The position numbers and the translations under genes were made by a program. Positions 12,936-25,300 of a DNA stretch of 57,117 nt are shown in pieces (positions within the stretch are counted from its first letter, which is position 1; each line of letters opens with the position of its first letter). Below the pieces are notes generated by a model. It saw nothing but the letters and a program-made list of their open reading frames with translations. It did not search any database and was not told where the DNA came from. The stretch is from contig LSSN01000125.1 in NCBI GenBank assembly GCA_001970855.1, forward strand, positions 1 to 57,117, read 5' to 3'. The DNA is from Smittium culicis. Taxonomy: Eukaryota; Kickxellomycota; Harpellomycetes; Harpellales; Legeriomycetaceae.

Positions 12936-13857
12936 ATGTTGCTATCTCCAAAAAATCTTATGCGTCTACTGCTGCTATTATCTCTAGGTAAAATTTATCA
13001 GCTTATTTAAACCCCTTCCATGCTTTTCATTTACCCCCTATAAACTTCATGTTCCGATTTTCTTACCTCTTATCCAAATACGTTATTTAGTCTCCTGCGA
13101 ACTAGTAGTAGTAACTGTCGTTGAAACTGTCGTAATAACATCCACCGTAACTCCTGGCCAAGGCGCGGCAGTCAACTCAGTCCCTGAACCAACCCCAACA
13201 CCAAGCCCACAACCGCCAATGAATGTCTGCGACGCCGTCGAAGTCGATTTCACTAAAGGCCAGAAGCTGCCGAGCGCCTTCAAAATCGACTACTGCCCGC
13301 AAAACGTCGTCTATGGCGCAAACGCCCTCCAGCTCGTTCTGTCCCCGCAGTGCGGCACAACCGTCTCCTACAAGTTCCCCCGCAAGTTCGGCAGAATATC
13401 CGCCCGCATGCAGTTCGCCCCAGGCAGCGGCGCCGTCTCCGCATTCATCTTTGCGGGTCCCGACCCCGCCGACGAAATCGACATCGAGTTTGTCGGCAAG
13501 GACACCGCCTCCGTCCAGTCCATGTACTTTGTTAAAGGCCAGCGCATCGACCAGCTCGCCCAGTTCCACTCGCCCGCCGCGCAGCAACAAACCGACCTGT
13601 CGCAGACGTTCCACGACTATGCCATAGAACTCCTCCCCGACCGCGTCAACTGGCTTATTGACGGCAATGTCGTCAGAACACTCAACAAGGATCCCGCCGA
13701 TACCGCCAACACTAAATTCCCCATCGATGCCGCCGCTAACGTCCGCTTCGGCGTTTGGGACGGTACCAGCGTCAGCAGCTGGGCCGGTGTCGCTGACTTC
13801 TCCTCAGGAAACAAAATCGCTTACGTCCAAAGCCTGAAATTCACCCCGTACTGCTAA
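12936..13857 (+). CDS. Secreted GH16 cell-wall transglycosylase, Crh family
   Basis: A predicted cell-wall enzyme that crosslinks chitin to beta-glucan. Exons are 12936-12987 and 13091-13857 (intron 103 nt, GTAAAA...TTTAG), giving 272 aa. Exon 1 encodes MLLSPKNLMRLLLLLSL and, joined to VSC from exon 2, makes a clear signal peptide. A Val/Thr-rich linker and a PEPTPTPSPQPP segment follow. The GH16 domain then begins at about residue 62 (NVCDAVEVDF). The catalytic motif DEIDIE is at residues 145-150, with nucleophile and acid/base Glu146 and Glu150 and helper Asp148. Paired cysteines occur early in the domain, and the protein ends ...LKFTPYC. Unlike yeast Crh1/Utr2 I see no Ser/Thr-rich tail or GPI signal, so it is probably secreted. 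The coding DNA is strikingly GC- and C-rich at third positions, in contrast to the flanks, which suggests high expression. A Crh1/Utr2 assignment is at family level only. Confidence 0.88.
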
Positions 13858-14148
13858 ACTCCCCTTCTTCTCTCTTTAACCTACAAGTTAATTGGTATGT
13901 GGGCCCAAGATGAAGGATGCTTTGTCCGTTCCTCATTTAGAAAAATTATAAAGGGATAAAATCATCACCACTTTTATGTTGGCAACGTCATTTCCCTTTA
14001 ACCATCTTCTTATATCCCCTCTTCCCCCCTTTTTAACCTTTCTTGAAATGTGTTATTATGTACAAATCTAATTTTAATATAAAACAAATAAATAAGTATA
14101 GCTTTTTTTTTATTGTATCGATATACCAGATTGCCGTTGAAAATGGAA

Positions 14149-14185
14149 ATGATTAATGATAAATGATAAATGATAAATGATAAAA
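14149..14185. repeat. Tandem 7-bp repeat (ATGATAA)n
   Basis: About five consecutive copies of ATGATAA in the intergenic space between the convergent GH16 and PP4 genes. Confidence 0.85.
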
Positions 14186-14275
14186 AAGCATGGAAACTAT
14201 GTTGTTATAAACACGTACAATATAAATGAGTGGAAAAAAATAATATAATATATAATAATGTAAAATAATATAAAT

Positions 14276-15950
14276 CTACAAAAAGTAGTCGGGAATTGGC
14301 TTTTTGGTCGGCGCACTCCTGTTCTCGCTCGGTGCCGCATCGAAAATCTCAAATTTCCTTCGAAGATTATCGTCCAGCTGCAGAATCGATGCCACGTTGC
14401 CGCACCGGTAGCAGTAGTTGGGCGCTGACCAGACAGTAACGCACTTGCCCCCAAACATCTGCTTGTAGCCTTCCATCACCAGCTGGTGTGCGCGCGCTAT
14501 AAACTCTAAATCGTTCGCGTGCAAAAACTATTTCAAGTACATAGCTTTTTTTTTTTTAGTATTTGTTAGATCAATAAATTATGCACCCAGTTGCATAAAC
14601 CATGAACAGTTCTGATAATAACAATAATAATAATAATAAAAAAAAAAAGAGGAGTAAATAAAATGCATTGCGATTTCTTACTTGTGTTACTACATCGCTG
14701 CCAAACAAGTAGCCTGCCCCACGAGGACTAAGACCCCATCCGATAATATCTAGAATATAAAAAAAAAAATAGCAAAACGACAGTTGGAAAAAAAGAAGGA
14801 AAAAATAGTAAAACAAATGATTGGAAAAAAAAGAAGGTAAAAAAGTGGAGATAGTAGGTTTACTTTCAGGGTCAGACCATAGCAAGTCGCACATGGCACC
14901 TTCATGCGGAACCTCTTGTTTGCGGTCGATGGTGCGTATCTGATCAACAGCGTTGATGGAGGGGCTGAGTCCTCCATGGACGCACAGGACCTTATCATCT
15001 ACAATGGCAGCTAGACTCAGGTAGTCGAATATATCGCAGCAGTAGCGCCAAACGGTTGCTGAGCCGTACTTGCGCACACACTCGTCATAGAACCCATAAA
15101 CTTGCGTGATTTGCCTACTTTCATGGTTACCCCGAATTAGAGTGACTCTGTCTGGGTAGCGCACTTTCAGAGCTAGCAGGAGCAAGAACGTTTCGACAGA
15201 GTAGAACCCGCGATCAACAAAATCGCCTATTTAACAAAAGGAAGAATAAAGTTGGTATTGCTTTTAGCTATTGATATTTAAAGTAACGTATATAATATTT
15301 TCGTTCAATTGAAAAAAGAGAAATGATATAAAAAAAAAGGAGAGAAAATGGAGGAAGGAGAATTACCCATAAATAGGTAGTTAGTGCTTGGGCATTTTGA
15401 GCCAACTTTAAACAGTTCTTGCAAATCATAAAACTGGCCATGGATATCTCCGCAAATCTAAAAATAATAGTTTTAATTAGAGATACTTGTGAGATTGAAA
15501 ACATGTAATAAATATAATAAAAGACGAGTTAAAGAGTGTAGTGGTTGGAAGTATATATATGTGAGTATGTTGAAAACTGAAAGAATAAAGAAAGAGGAAG
15601 AGGAGATGGATTTACAGTGACGGGAGAGTCAACGCGCTGGACATTACTTTCTTCGATGAAAATTTCGCGAGCTTTGTCGCATAGGTCTTTAACTTGGTCT
15701 TCAGGTATGATCTCGCATTTGTATAATTTCTCGATTTGTCTATTGGGAACAGCAATACAAGATAAGAGAAAATAAATCAATTGAGGATATAAAGAAAATA
15801 TAATAAATTGTGTAAAGATAGTATTTTTTTTGAGAGGGGCGGGGGAGGGGAAATTCAGAGGTTCGTAAAGATATTTAAGTGGTAATTGGAAGGAAGAAGG
15901 GAATAGAAGATTAAAGAAATAGATTACTTGTCCAAGTTGCTAGCGACCAT
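14276..15950 (-). CDS. PPH3: Serine/threonine protein phosphatase 4 catalytic subunit (PP4c / Pph3)
   Basis: Metallophosphatase of the PP2A-like group; in other fungi it acts in DNA-damage checkpoint recovery. Six exons on the minus strand: 15950-15928, 15739-15616, 15457-15367, 15226-14864, 14749-14682 and 14527-14276. Introns are 188, 158, 140, 114 and 154 nt with GTAA(A/T/G)x donors and TAG acceptors. The spliced protein is 306 aa; human PP4c is 307. It starts [18 protein letters not shown]. It has all metal and catalytic blocks: [55 protein letters not shown] and [11 protein letters not shown]. The C-terminus, [12 protein letters not shown], resembles the KKPVADYFL of PP4 more than PP2A or PP6. 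The conserved terminal YFL is the target of C-terminal methylation in this family. No residue looks damaged. The upstream sequence is pyrimidine-rich on the coding strand. Confidence 0.95.
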
Positions 15951-17007
15951 TTTGTTTTTATTAGTTATATGGTTAATTATTGATTTCGACTTGGGGATGG
16001 TGGAAAGGAGGCGGAGTATTAATTTATTTTTTTGTACGAGAAGAATTTCAGTTAAAGTATTTGAAGATTCGAAAAGATTTTTTCAAAGCGAAATGTAAGT
16101 TTGGGCAGACAAGATTAATATTTTTATCTCGTAAGTTATTTCAGCTTGATTATGATACGTTTCGATGAAAATGAGGGGAGGGAGATAATTTAAATCGAAT
16201 TAATTGTAGAAGGGTGAATCGAATATTGTGATAAATTCAGGATATAAATATAGCTAGAATAAAGCTTTGAGCTAAATTTAAAATTGGAATAGGGGATGAG
16301 GAGATTCGGTGTAAAAAAAAATAAGATTTTGGGAGGGGGGTTGGGGATGGTAGAGAAGACTGTAGGAGTTGATAAATTAGTAATACAAAAAGCCAGGAGG
16401 CAGTAGTAAAAGAGTATTTTTGTAGTTTTTTTTTTTTTTGCAGAAGAGTAAAAGAGGCAGAAGAAATAAGTTATGAATCTTTGAAATGGAATTTCGTTAC
16501 TGCAGAAAAAAAAAAAAGAAATGTATTTGTTTGTCATTAAAAGCTTCGAATAAGTAATATTTTTTTTTAAATGGGGTGTGATTAGTCAGCCAATCATAGT
16601 AGATTTGAGAGTATAGGCATTTAATAAAGGGATCAAAAATGCGAAATTTGGTTTTATTCGCAAAAATTTATTGGTATGATCTTTTAACCTCTTATATTAG
16701 CTTTGCTAAAAATATAAAGAACTGTAGTTTTTTATATGTTAATAAAAATTATATATACGGGTTTGAAAAAGCGGTAAGAGAAGGTTTATGCTAAGTTCGA
16801 AATGGAAGTAGATGCTGTTGGCTGTAAATGTGAATATGTTTTGCACATAGCTAGACCGCTAGAATCCAACTTCACGGCTTACTCCCCAGATCAAACTAAT
16901 TTACTCGTTTCGTATGTACGGACGGAGCTGAGCTGGTAAGTATCTAACAGCCGTAACTATTTTTAGAGTAGGATAACCAGATGCAGACTATAATAGAGCA
17001 GCAAGCG
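15951..17007. other. Intergenic region between the divergent PP4c and UMP/CMP kinase genes, left part
   Basis: About 15951-16560 is A/G-rich on the plus strand, so C/T-rich in the PP4 sense. It includes G-rich patches such as GGAGGGGGGTTGGGG near 16330-16346. Beyond 16560 it is ordinary AT-rich DNA. The small frames on both strands are low-complexity Phe/Ser or Lys strings and are not believable genes. Confidence 0.4.
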
Positions 17008-17121
17008 GCTTCGGTCAGTGCGAGGGCAGAGCAAAGCAGAGGCTTCGGTCAGTGCAAGGGCAGGGCAGAGCAGATGCTTCGGTCAGTGCGAGGGCAGGGC
17101 AGGGCAGAGCAGAGCAGAGCG
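17008..17121 (+). repeat. GC-rich 34-bp minisatellite with a pentamer tail
   Basis: Three tandem 34-bp units start at 17008, 17042 and 17076, each opening GCTTCGGTCAGTGC(G/A)AGGGC. The last unit grades into a (GGCAG/AGCAG)n pentamer array that ends near 17121. It is strongly GC-rich in an AT-rich setting. Confidence 0.9.
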
Positions 17122-17788
17122 TATAGTATACTCAAATATCAGCAAGCTCGGTTGTTTATTTGGTGCATAACTATTTTTGTATCTGTATAAGAAATGGTAT
17201 TTTTGCTAGAAAAATGCCGCCATTTGGGGCCATAATATTGGTGTAAAGTTTGACCCACTAAAACGGCATATTTCGTAAAATTGTCTGATTTAACCAATAG
17301 ATGAGCCATAAATATATAAATGAATAATACAGAATAATTATTCGCTGAATCATTAGTTGTTGATACCCTTTTAGCGAATAGGTATATAGATCCATCCGCG
17401 CGGGGTTGATGAATATCTTCTATTGGATGATCGAACGGGCTGGAGTGTAGCTGGCGAATAGGAGTAGACGTCATATTAGTAGCACAAAAAGCGTGGAAAA
17501 AAAAATTAAGCCTAATTACTTTCATGCAGAAATTTTGTTAGAGTTGATTTACCAAAAATACTAAATAAAAAAAAAGCTGCCGGCGAATGAGAGAAAATCC
17601 ATAAGCTTTAAGCACAGATTAGATATGGCCTAATAGATTTCGCCCTTATAAAAAACGTCTCTGCTGCTTGTTTTCCTTATAAATCTCCCTAACCTTCCTC
17701 CCGTCATTCCTTTCCACGCCTTCCTCTGCATACTCCGCTTATTCTTAATACCCTCTTGACTACCTCAGTAACTCAAAAACAATCAAGA
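17122..17788 (+). promoter_or_regulatory. Probable promoter and 5' leader of the UMP/CMP kinase gene
   Basis: CCAAT-type elements occur in both orientations (AACCAATAG at 17293-17301, TATTGGATG at 17420-17428). An ACGTCA motif (GTAGACGTCATA) lies at 17464-17475. The last 150 bases are heavily pyrimidine-rich on the coding strand, as seen upstream of other genes in this window. Assignment rests on position and motifs only. Confidence 0.35.
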
Positions 17789-18862
17789 ATGTACTCTTCT
17801 CGCCTTTTCTCAACGAGCTTAAAGCGCTTCCAGCCCTCAAAAGCCGCTACCGCTAGCTCTACTTTCTTCAAACAAGGGTTTGCATACTCCCAAACCAACG
17901 CATACAGTTCTGTTAAATTCTCAACAAAGAAAAATTATGAACAGGAAAAACTCAAATTCGAAAAGGCCAAACAGGAACAAAAGCTTAAAGCCGCCAAAAA
18001 GGGCGGTCTCCCCTCTGTTCCCGCTATGCTCGCCTTCATGTCTTTGATTTTGGGTGGTGCCATTGCTTACAACGCTTCCCAGAATTTCAACGATGAGATA
18101 AATGAAAAGAATAAAGCCATCGCCAAAGCTGCCTCAGCCTCAGCCTCAGCTCCTGCCCCAGACTCAGCCTCTGCCCCAGACTCAGCCCCTGACCACAAGT
18201 CTCCCTCTACCCAATCTCCAACAATAGACTACAACATCTCCCCCTCTGAAAGGTTTACCCCCGAGGAGATCGCTGCCTTCCCTTTCAAAGAAAAAAAAAT
18301 TATCTTTGTCCTCGGTGGCCCTGGCTCAGGTAAGGGCACAAACTCCCAGTTCCTAGTCAAAGACTTTGGCTTCGTTCATTTGTCCGCTGGCGATCTTCTA
18401 CGTGCCGAACGTCAAAGAGACGGCTCCAAAGTTGGTGAACTCATCTCCGACTACATCAAAAACGGCCTCATCGTCCCTTACGAAATCACTATCAGCTTGC
18501 TAAGAGACGCTATCATGGACAACTCAACCGCTGAAAAATTCCTGATCGACGGCTTCCCCCGCTCCCTCGACCAAGCCGTCGCCTTTGAAGGCTCAATAAC
18601 AAACTGCCAAGCCGTCCTCTACTTCGAATGCCCCGAAAAAATCCTCTTCGACCGCATTATGAAGCGCTCCGAAACTAGCGGAAGAACCGACGACAACGCC
18701 GAATCCCTCAAAAAGAGATTCAAAGTCTTCCAAAACGAATCTTATCCCGTCATCGAAGATTACATGAAAAAGAACTCCGTCAAAACTATCACCTGTCTAG
18801 GCTCTTTCGACTCCGTTTACGAACAAACTAAACTTGCCGTTACCCAAATTTTAAACCAATAA
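17789..18862 (+). CDS. URA6: UMP/CMP kinase (Ura6-type) with a mitochondrial-like leader and membrane anchor
   Basis: Transfers phosphate from ATP to UMP/CMP in pyrimidine nucleotide synthesis. A single exon of 357 aa from the ATG at 17789; an in-frame TTG 33 nt upstream is less likely. The N-terminus, MYSSRLFSTSLKRFQPSKA, is Arg/Ser-rich with no acidic residue, like a mitochondrial presequence. A basic stretch follows, then one hydrophobic segment at about residues 75-96 (MLAFMSLILGGAIAYNA) and an Ala/Ser/Pro-rich linker. The kinase domain starts near residue 170. It has the P-loop GGPGSGKGT (176-184), the NMP site SAGDLLRAERQRDGS, FLIDGFPRSLDQA and the short LID with RTDDNAESLKKRF. The short LID and these motifs fit the Ura6/UMP-CMP kinase subfamily rather than long-LID adenylate kinases. 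The kinase domain resembles 204-aa yeast Ura6; the added 170 residues imply a tethered form. It converges with the SH3-PH gene. Confidence 0.9.
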   Translation: MYSSRLFSTSLKRFQPSKAATASSTFFKQGFAYSQTNAYSSVKFSTKKNYEQEKLKFEKAKQEQKLKAAKKGGLPSVPAMLAFMSLILGGAIAYNASQNFNDEINEKNKAIAKAASASASAPAPDSASAPDSAPDHKSPSTQSPTIDYNISPSERFTPEEIAAFPFKEKKIIFVLGGPGSGKGTNSQFLVKDFGFVHLSAGDLLRAERQRDGSKVGELISDYIKNGLIVPYEITISLLRDAIMDNSTAEKFLIDGFPRSLDQAVAFEGSITNCQAVLYFECPEKILFDRIMKRSETSGRTDDNAESLKKRFKVFQNESYPVIEDYMKKNSVKTITCLGSFDSVYEQTKLAVTQILNQ

Positions 18863-19399
18863 TCTCTCTTGCTCACCACCTCTCCCCATAAAAATACCCT
18901 TTCTCCAAAACATCTCCTTTCCCCGCTTGATTCAATAGTAATTTATATTTCCGATAATACAATCTCTTTTATAAATAATTCATTTATATCTTTTTAATGA
19001 CCTGCTTTTTTTTTTTTTAAATCTACAGTCAAGCGCTAATACTAAACAAATTGATAAATTATTCACCATATATTAATAATAATAATATTATTACATGTAT
19101 AGATAAAATAATTAAACATAATATGATTATTAAATGGAAAAAAAAAAAAGCTAATTAAAGTTGTTCAATATATAATAATAATAATTCGTTGGAAAATCCA
19201 CCTTTTTTTTTTTTTACGCTCTTCTCGCTTCAATATCAAATAAATAAATAAGTATAGATATGCTCTGATCATTACGTTTAAATTTGTAATATCTACCAAC
19301 CTATTTACTTCAATGTGATGACAAAACACTTCTTCATAACTCTTTAAACCTTATCTGAAATAAACCAAATCGCTCTAAAAATGATATAACCTTATTATA
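18863..19399. other. Convergent 3' intergenic region
   Basis: Lies between the ends of the UMP/CMP kinase and SH3-PH genes. AT-rich, with several poly-A/T runs and small TAA/TTA clusters. Presumably it holds the two 3' UTRs and poly(A) signals; nothing else seen. Confidence 0.5.
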
Positions 19400-22300
19400 C
19401 TATTTCGTAGAGTTCATCCAAAGTCTAGGCGAAATGTTGTTTAAATTAAGCTCGCGATCTTCTTTACTGTAAATACTGGTTTCCAGCGCAGGCAGCATTA
19501 TTTTCTGGAACCCGCTTATCTTCTGCGTAGGTGACCTGAACGAGTTTGAAACCACCAATGACCCAATCGACTTGCAAAATTCTTGGCTCTGCTTCTTTAT
19601 CTTGCTCATATTAACAATACTGTTGTAAATCAACGAGCTGTTTGTCGTGTAGCTGTTTGCATTCTTATTCCGCTTCATCCTCTTGTTGCTGTAGTATATC
19701 GGCGGCGTCTTGTACAATTTCTCCTTAATCAGATGCGCCGCCTCCGAAAGCGGGATCGTGTTCAGCACATACGACTTCACAACTGCGCCTTTATGCTTGA
19801 TCGTTGCCTTCAGCATTAGCACAAGCCACTTCTTCATCTCGCTCCTCTCGCACCCGAACAGAATAAAACTCGGAATCCGATTCTTCCCAATTGCTGGCTT
19901 GAATTTTTTTGCCGGCTTCAAATGTATCTCTATCGACAAATCGCCGCTATTGCCGTTGCCAAGCTGACTAGCCGTACTCGCGAGCCCCAAACCGCTGCTC
20001 AGTCCATTGCTAGCATTATTTATCGCTGAAAATGATCTGTTCTTTTTAGCACCAGGCGAGCTTTTCGTCCTTTGAGTTATCTTGTAATTGCTAAGCGTTA
20101 TACTATACACTGGAAGTTTATCCATTGAGCTCCGGTAAATATCCATATTCCCATAGTTTGTCAGCTTCAAATACAACCTCTTCGACGCCATGAACGGGAT
20201 ATTACTCTTCTTCTTCATCCATCCTTCCTTCAGTATCATCTCCACGCTATCCCTTGTCCCGTTATTAACCAAATACTCATCGCCAATATCGCTATGAATC
20301 ACATTATCCGATAAATTCACATCCTGGTACTTCAATATCGTCTCTGATAATGTCAGCCTGTTGCTTTCCATGCCCTGCGACCGAATACTCTTCGCCGCCG
20401 CCGCCGCTGCCATCGCCGTCGTATTCGTCTTATCCCCCTTCTCGTTGCTCTCTACTTGGTCGCTTTTCGCCTTATTCAGCTTCTTCACGAATTCAAACTC
20501 TGTATCAACGTGTATGTCTTTCCTGAAAAATGAGCCATTCAGCTGGTCCTGTAACCTATCCCTTGTCACGCTCTTCGCAGGTGAAATTGCGGTCGGTTTA
20601 ATGTCTGCTTCAAGATGTCCCGCAGATATACTAAACGCCCCACTTTCGCCCGCCAAACTTCTCTCATAGTACATCCTTGCTCGTCCACTGTACTTATCGC
20701 CCCTCTTTACGCTCCCGAAATTAGAGCCCAAGTAGGACCCTGAATACTTCGTATCATCAAGAGCCCCTTCATTACCCAAATGGCCGCTCAAGTGCCCGCT
20801 ATTCTTTCCTTTATTCGCATTCTTCGCCAATATCCTCCTCAAATGCTTTTTATCGCCGAATGATAAACTACTCTCGTGCTCATCGCTGCTATTCTCGCCA
20901 TATGCTGGACTCCCTTTCCAGCTCGACTCTTCTGTGCTCTTTCTACTGCCAGGAGATAACCTAATCTTGCTGCTAATTGCGCTCTTCACCAGCCCACGTC
21001 TCTTGATCTTCTTCACAAGTAATCTCTGGCCGGCTTTTATCCTACTGATCCTCTTCGTATTTGTATTCTTGCTGCATCTTTGTTTACTGCTTCTATCACC
21101 ACTTCTAAATATTGACGCTTCGTAGCTGCTCATAAACAAGCCGCTGCTACCCTCGTCGAATATCTCCCCCTTTGATCCATCATACTCGCCAAGTGCTATC
21201 GTCTTGCTGTAGCTATACTTGCTCCTATCATCTTGTTTCTTGCGACCTCCTACCTGTATCCTCCCGCTTTTGCTATAATTCAACAACATCATGTAGTCGA
21301 TAGCATCGTCGGTTTCTGGGTGCATATACGGAATCTTCATCGACTTCAAATAACTGCCCTTCTCCTCGCCTATCGAACTGTCGAGCTTCAGTAGCTCGAA
21401 TGCTTGCGTTCCTTTCGCCATCTCTTTCAAGGTACCTCCTATAACATTACCTTCATCCCTGTTCGCATATTCGTAATCGCCTTTCACCGTCATTGGCGTG
21501 TTCAGTACAAGCTCTTCATACCCCTTCCCTCTACCCATTTTCCTGACTGCTGGCGACGGTATGTCAACCTCGTACCTATTACTTCTGTTGAACGTGTACT
21601 CACTTTCGCCATTGATGCTCTTATTGTGGCTTGCCTTCAGTGTCGTTGACGATGACTCTGATCGCGCATTCAAATGGTCCGTTGCTGACAAAACTGCAGA
21701 TTTTGGAATATTTGATATACTTTCTAGCTGGTTGTTCACCCTGAATATCGACTCGTTCTGGAACACTATTTTATCTCTAGACTCGTACTTATTCTTTCTT
21801 TTCGCATGGTACTTGGCATCGACGCTCTTGCTCATCGTCCGGCTGTTGACCTTGGCTCGTGCTGCCTTATGGCTATAATATTTCTCGCCCTCGTACTGAT
21901 CATACTCGTCAATCTTAACATTTATAAGTTTCTTTATTTGCGGCTTTGTCACCACAGCCTTCTTCCTCCCAGCATTCATGAAACTAATCATCTTGTAAAC
22001 TATATTCTCGTGCTTGACCACTCCTCCGCCTTTCTTCGCAAACTCACTATTCGTGCCAACCTCGAACTTATGGCCATTGCTTCCAAGAATACCCATACCC
22101 GCACCTGCATCTGCATCATCATTCCCCTCACCTTCCTTCACATGCCTTGCGTTGTCACCATTCGGGCTTTTATCAACCTTCAGTGGCGGTGAAATCATAG
22201 ATTTGTCTATATGTTTACCAAACTTTGAAATAGGTTTCTTTTTGTTCATAATTATTCCGTCACTGATAGCTAGCAACTTGTAATTGTTTGAATCTAGTTT

Positions 22301-25300
22301 AGCCACATTTGTCTTTGACGCTTCGCCATCGCATGCTACTATTTTTACATCTCTTGCATCAAAATCGTTATCTACATTGTGGTGCTTTTCATACACCAAT
22401 GATCCGTCCATAGAGTGGTTTTTAGAGTCTATTGTCCTTATGCCAACATATTCTCCCCCATTTATAGCATCTGAACCCATTCTACCGCTTTTTTCAAAAT
22501 ACTTATCGGCATTCTTGTCATGCTCCAAATAGCTTTTTATTCCGTCAATCTCGCTAATACTGTTATTTGGCGTTTTTGGCTTCAAGTTAACTCGCCTAAA
22601 CCCGCTCGCTATCTTGTTTCCTAGTATTTTTTCGTTAATAAGCTCCAGATTTTTTTCTAGTGGTTCCTCCACTCGGGCCAGATAATTGCTGGTCAAAATC
22701 GGCGATTTCAAATTATCCTTATTTATAAACCGAATGCTAGAAAGCGTATTTAACATACCAGCAGATATTTTATTACCAAGCTTCTCATTCTCCATCGTAT
22801 CGTATATGCGCAGAGGTGATATAATTGATTTTTGCATTTTTGAGTTTGTATCATCGGGCGATTTACCATAGTTCTTTTCTGCAAGCTCGTCTTCAGACCC
22901 TGTTGCTTTGAGACCACCAGCTCCAACGTCTGCTTTTTTATTCTGTTTTTTTACAAGCCCAAGCTTTTCAACGTTTTTTCTGAAATTGTCTCTGCTAGCA
23001 TTTCCTTGCTTTGAAATCCCTTGCCTCTTTTCCGCGCTGCTACTAAAAGCGCCCATACTCGCGCAATTAGCCTTTTTAGAAACCGTTTCGACGGAATTCT
23101 CTGCACTTCCAGGATATGGTACAGTTTTTTTTGAACTTTTATTATTGTTTTCAATGCCACTCTTTAAATTAACAAACTCGCTTGCTTTTGTTCTCTTCCC
23201 ATTAGCCCCGATTTTTTTACCTTTAATTGCTAAAATGTTTTCTAATATTGATGCTCTTTTAACATGCTGCTCAATTGCTATCAACCTTGGGCTCTTCTTT
23301 GCATTCCTTCGAATAATAACTGTCTGCTTTTTAATCAATCCCTTTTCCTGCTTGATTTTATTGCCATAATGCTTACTCTCCGGTCTTTTCACGCTATTTA
23401 CGCTTGATTTCAGTTTCATCATCTTTGGCTTAATTATAAACGATCTACCGCTAGGCGTTCGCAACCTGCTCGCCTTGTCAGAAGTCCCCACAACTAGCAT
23501 TTTTGCATTTTCTTCCTTAGCATCATTTTTATCAGTACCATTTCCGTCTGATTTAGACAAGTTTGCTTGACTGCTATTCAGTTTATTACGGCTGGTTCCA
23601 TACTGCTTCGCACCTACATTCACCTTCTCATTTACAATAGTATCAGATATTTTCCTCAAGTTTATCTCGGGCTTTTCTATGCTATTTGTAGTTTGCGTTT
23701 CCTTTATCGCGTCTAATTTCCGATCATTTTCTCTTAGAGCATTCATGTTTTTACTTGTATGGATACTAGAAATCGAATTGGATTGATAATTACCATCTTC
23801 ATCGTCATCGTGTTTCTCCATATCGAGTTTACTGCTACGAATCATGCCATATTTAATAAGAAGCTGACTGCTGAATATATCTGGCTGCGAGGAATCATTG
23901 TTTTCTAACTCATTACTTTCATCAGTACTTTTTTTAGCAGGAGCTACATCACTAGCTTTTGAGCTGATATCTTGGTCGGTTTTATTTACATCATCATTCT
24001 TGCTGCCAAAGCTTATTTTCCTATTTCTTTTACTCAAAGAAATTGTGGGCTTTTTAGTAGGTATGTAATGTTTGCGATATTCCACATTTTCCTTTTTAGC
24101 ATCGTTTCCAGTATTTATGACTGGAGCAACCCTTGTAATTTCGTTTGTTAAATTATCCTGCTTAATAAAGCTTCTAAGTTCGCTTTGTCTGAAAACTTTA
24201 CCTGAAGAGCTCAACTTGATATTATTATGATCATCAATAGAAATTTCTCCAGCAATAACTTCGCCAGATCTTTCTTTGTTACCCTCAGTATAAGAGACTT
24301 TGGAAATATTCAATCCTCGTCTCATTGATGGTAGGTTGATATTTCTATCAGTAGAATAAAATTGAGCCCGACTTGCTGGCGGTGGCGGTGAACTAAAAAA
24401 CGAAACATTATGTTTAACGGCTCTTCCATGATGACCATTTATATTAATATTGGTATTCTCAAAGTTCATATCACTGATGTTGTTTCTATAACCTAATGTG
24501 CTACTCCCGCTTCTCATACGACCATTTTCTGTGCTAAAATTTTTTTGAACTTCGTTTCTGCTATTAACAGGCTTTAATGATGTATGGTTGCTAGAATGTA
24601 CTTCATCTTTTATCAATATTTCGCCGTGAACTTTATCTTTTATTTTCATTGGTAACATAGACCTCTGTTCTTCGTTCTTATACACTATTTGATTATTTAT
24701 TATAACTGATCCAAGAGCCGGAAAATGTGCCTGTGATAAATTTCGATCAATGTAAGAGCTTCTTTTATTATAACTTTTATCGTTGCGATTTTCCCCAATA
24801 GTCTTTGATCTTTCTGGAACTCTAATATAATCACCATTATTTCCCTTCACTAAATCTACCAAATTAAAGCTATTTTCATTGGAGTTGTTCTGAGTTTCAT
24901 TTATACCAATTTTTTTGTAATCTATTGATAAATTTACTTCTTTACCGCCATCGCTATCATAAATTCCATTTTCATAGCTAAAGCAACTGCCATCATCACT
25001 CATAAGCATTTCGTTATCATTAAATCCTTCACTAAAAAGTTCAGGAGCTTCATTAGTTTCCATATTGCTATATTTATGTACATCATGAAAATTAATCCCA
25101 CTTTTAGTGCTAGATTTTCGAGTTGGATCCTGTATAACAAGCTTCCTTAGCTTTGAAAAGTTATTAAAATATCTGCTTTTTTGTTTGCTTGAATACTTAG
25201 ACTCTTTTCCAATATACATATTTCGATCTGAGTTCGTATCCATAACATTCACAGTGGTTGATGTGTCAGACCTTTGTCTTTCTATAAAGTCAGAATTTTC

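Noticed and set aside
13177..13614. 145-codon minus-strand frame inside the GH16 gene
   Set aside because: A mirror frame caused by high GC3 in GH16; no domain, no start context, and the plus frame has catalytic motifs.
16190..16537. 115-codon minus-strand frame rich in Phe and Ser
   Set aside because: Translation of pyrimidine-rich promoter-like DNA; no domain or homologous pattern.
16981..17190. 69-codon frame across the minisatellite (repeated RAEQSR)
   Set aside because: Created by the 34-bp/pentamer repeat; no conserved sequence beyond it.
17756..17788. An upstream TTG start for the UMP/CMP kinase
   Set aside because: The ATG at 17789 gives a typical presequence and eukaryotic nuclear genes rarely start at TTG.
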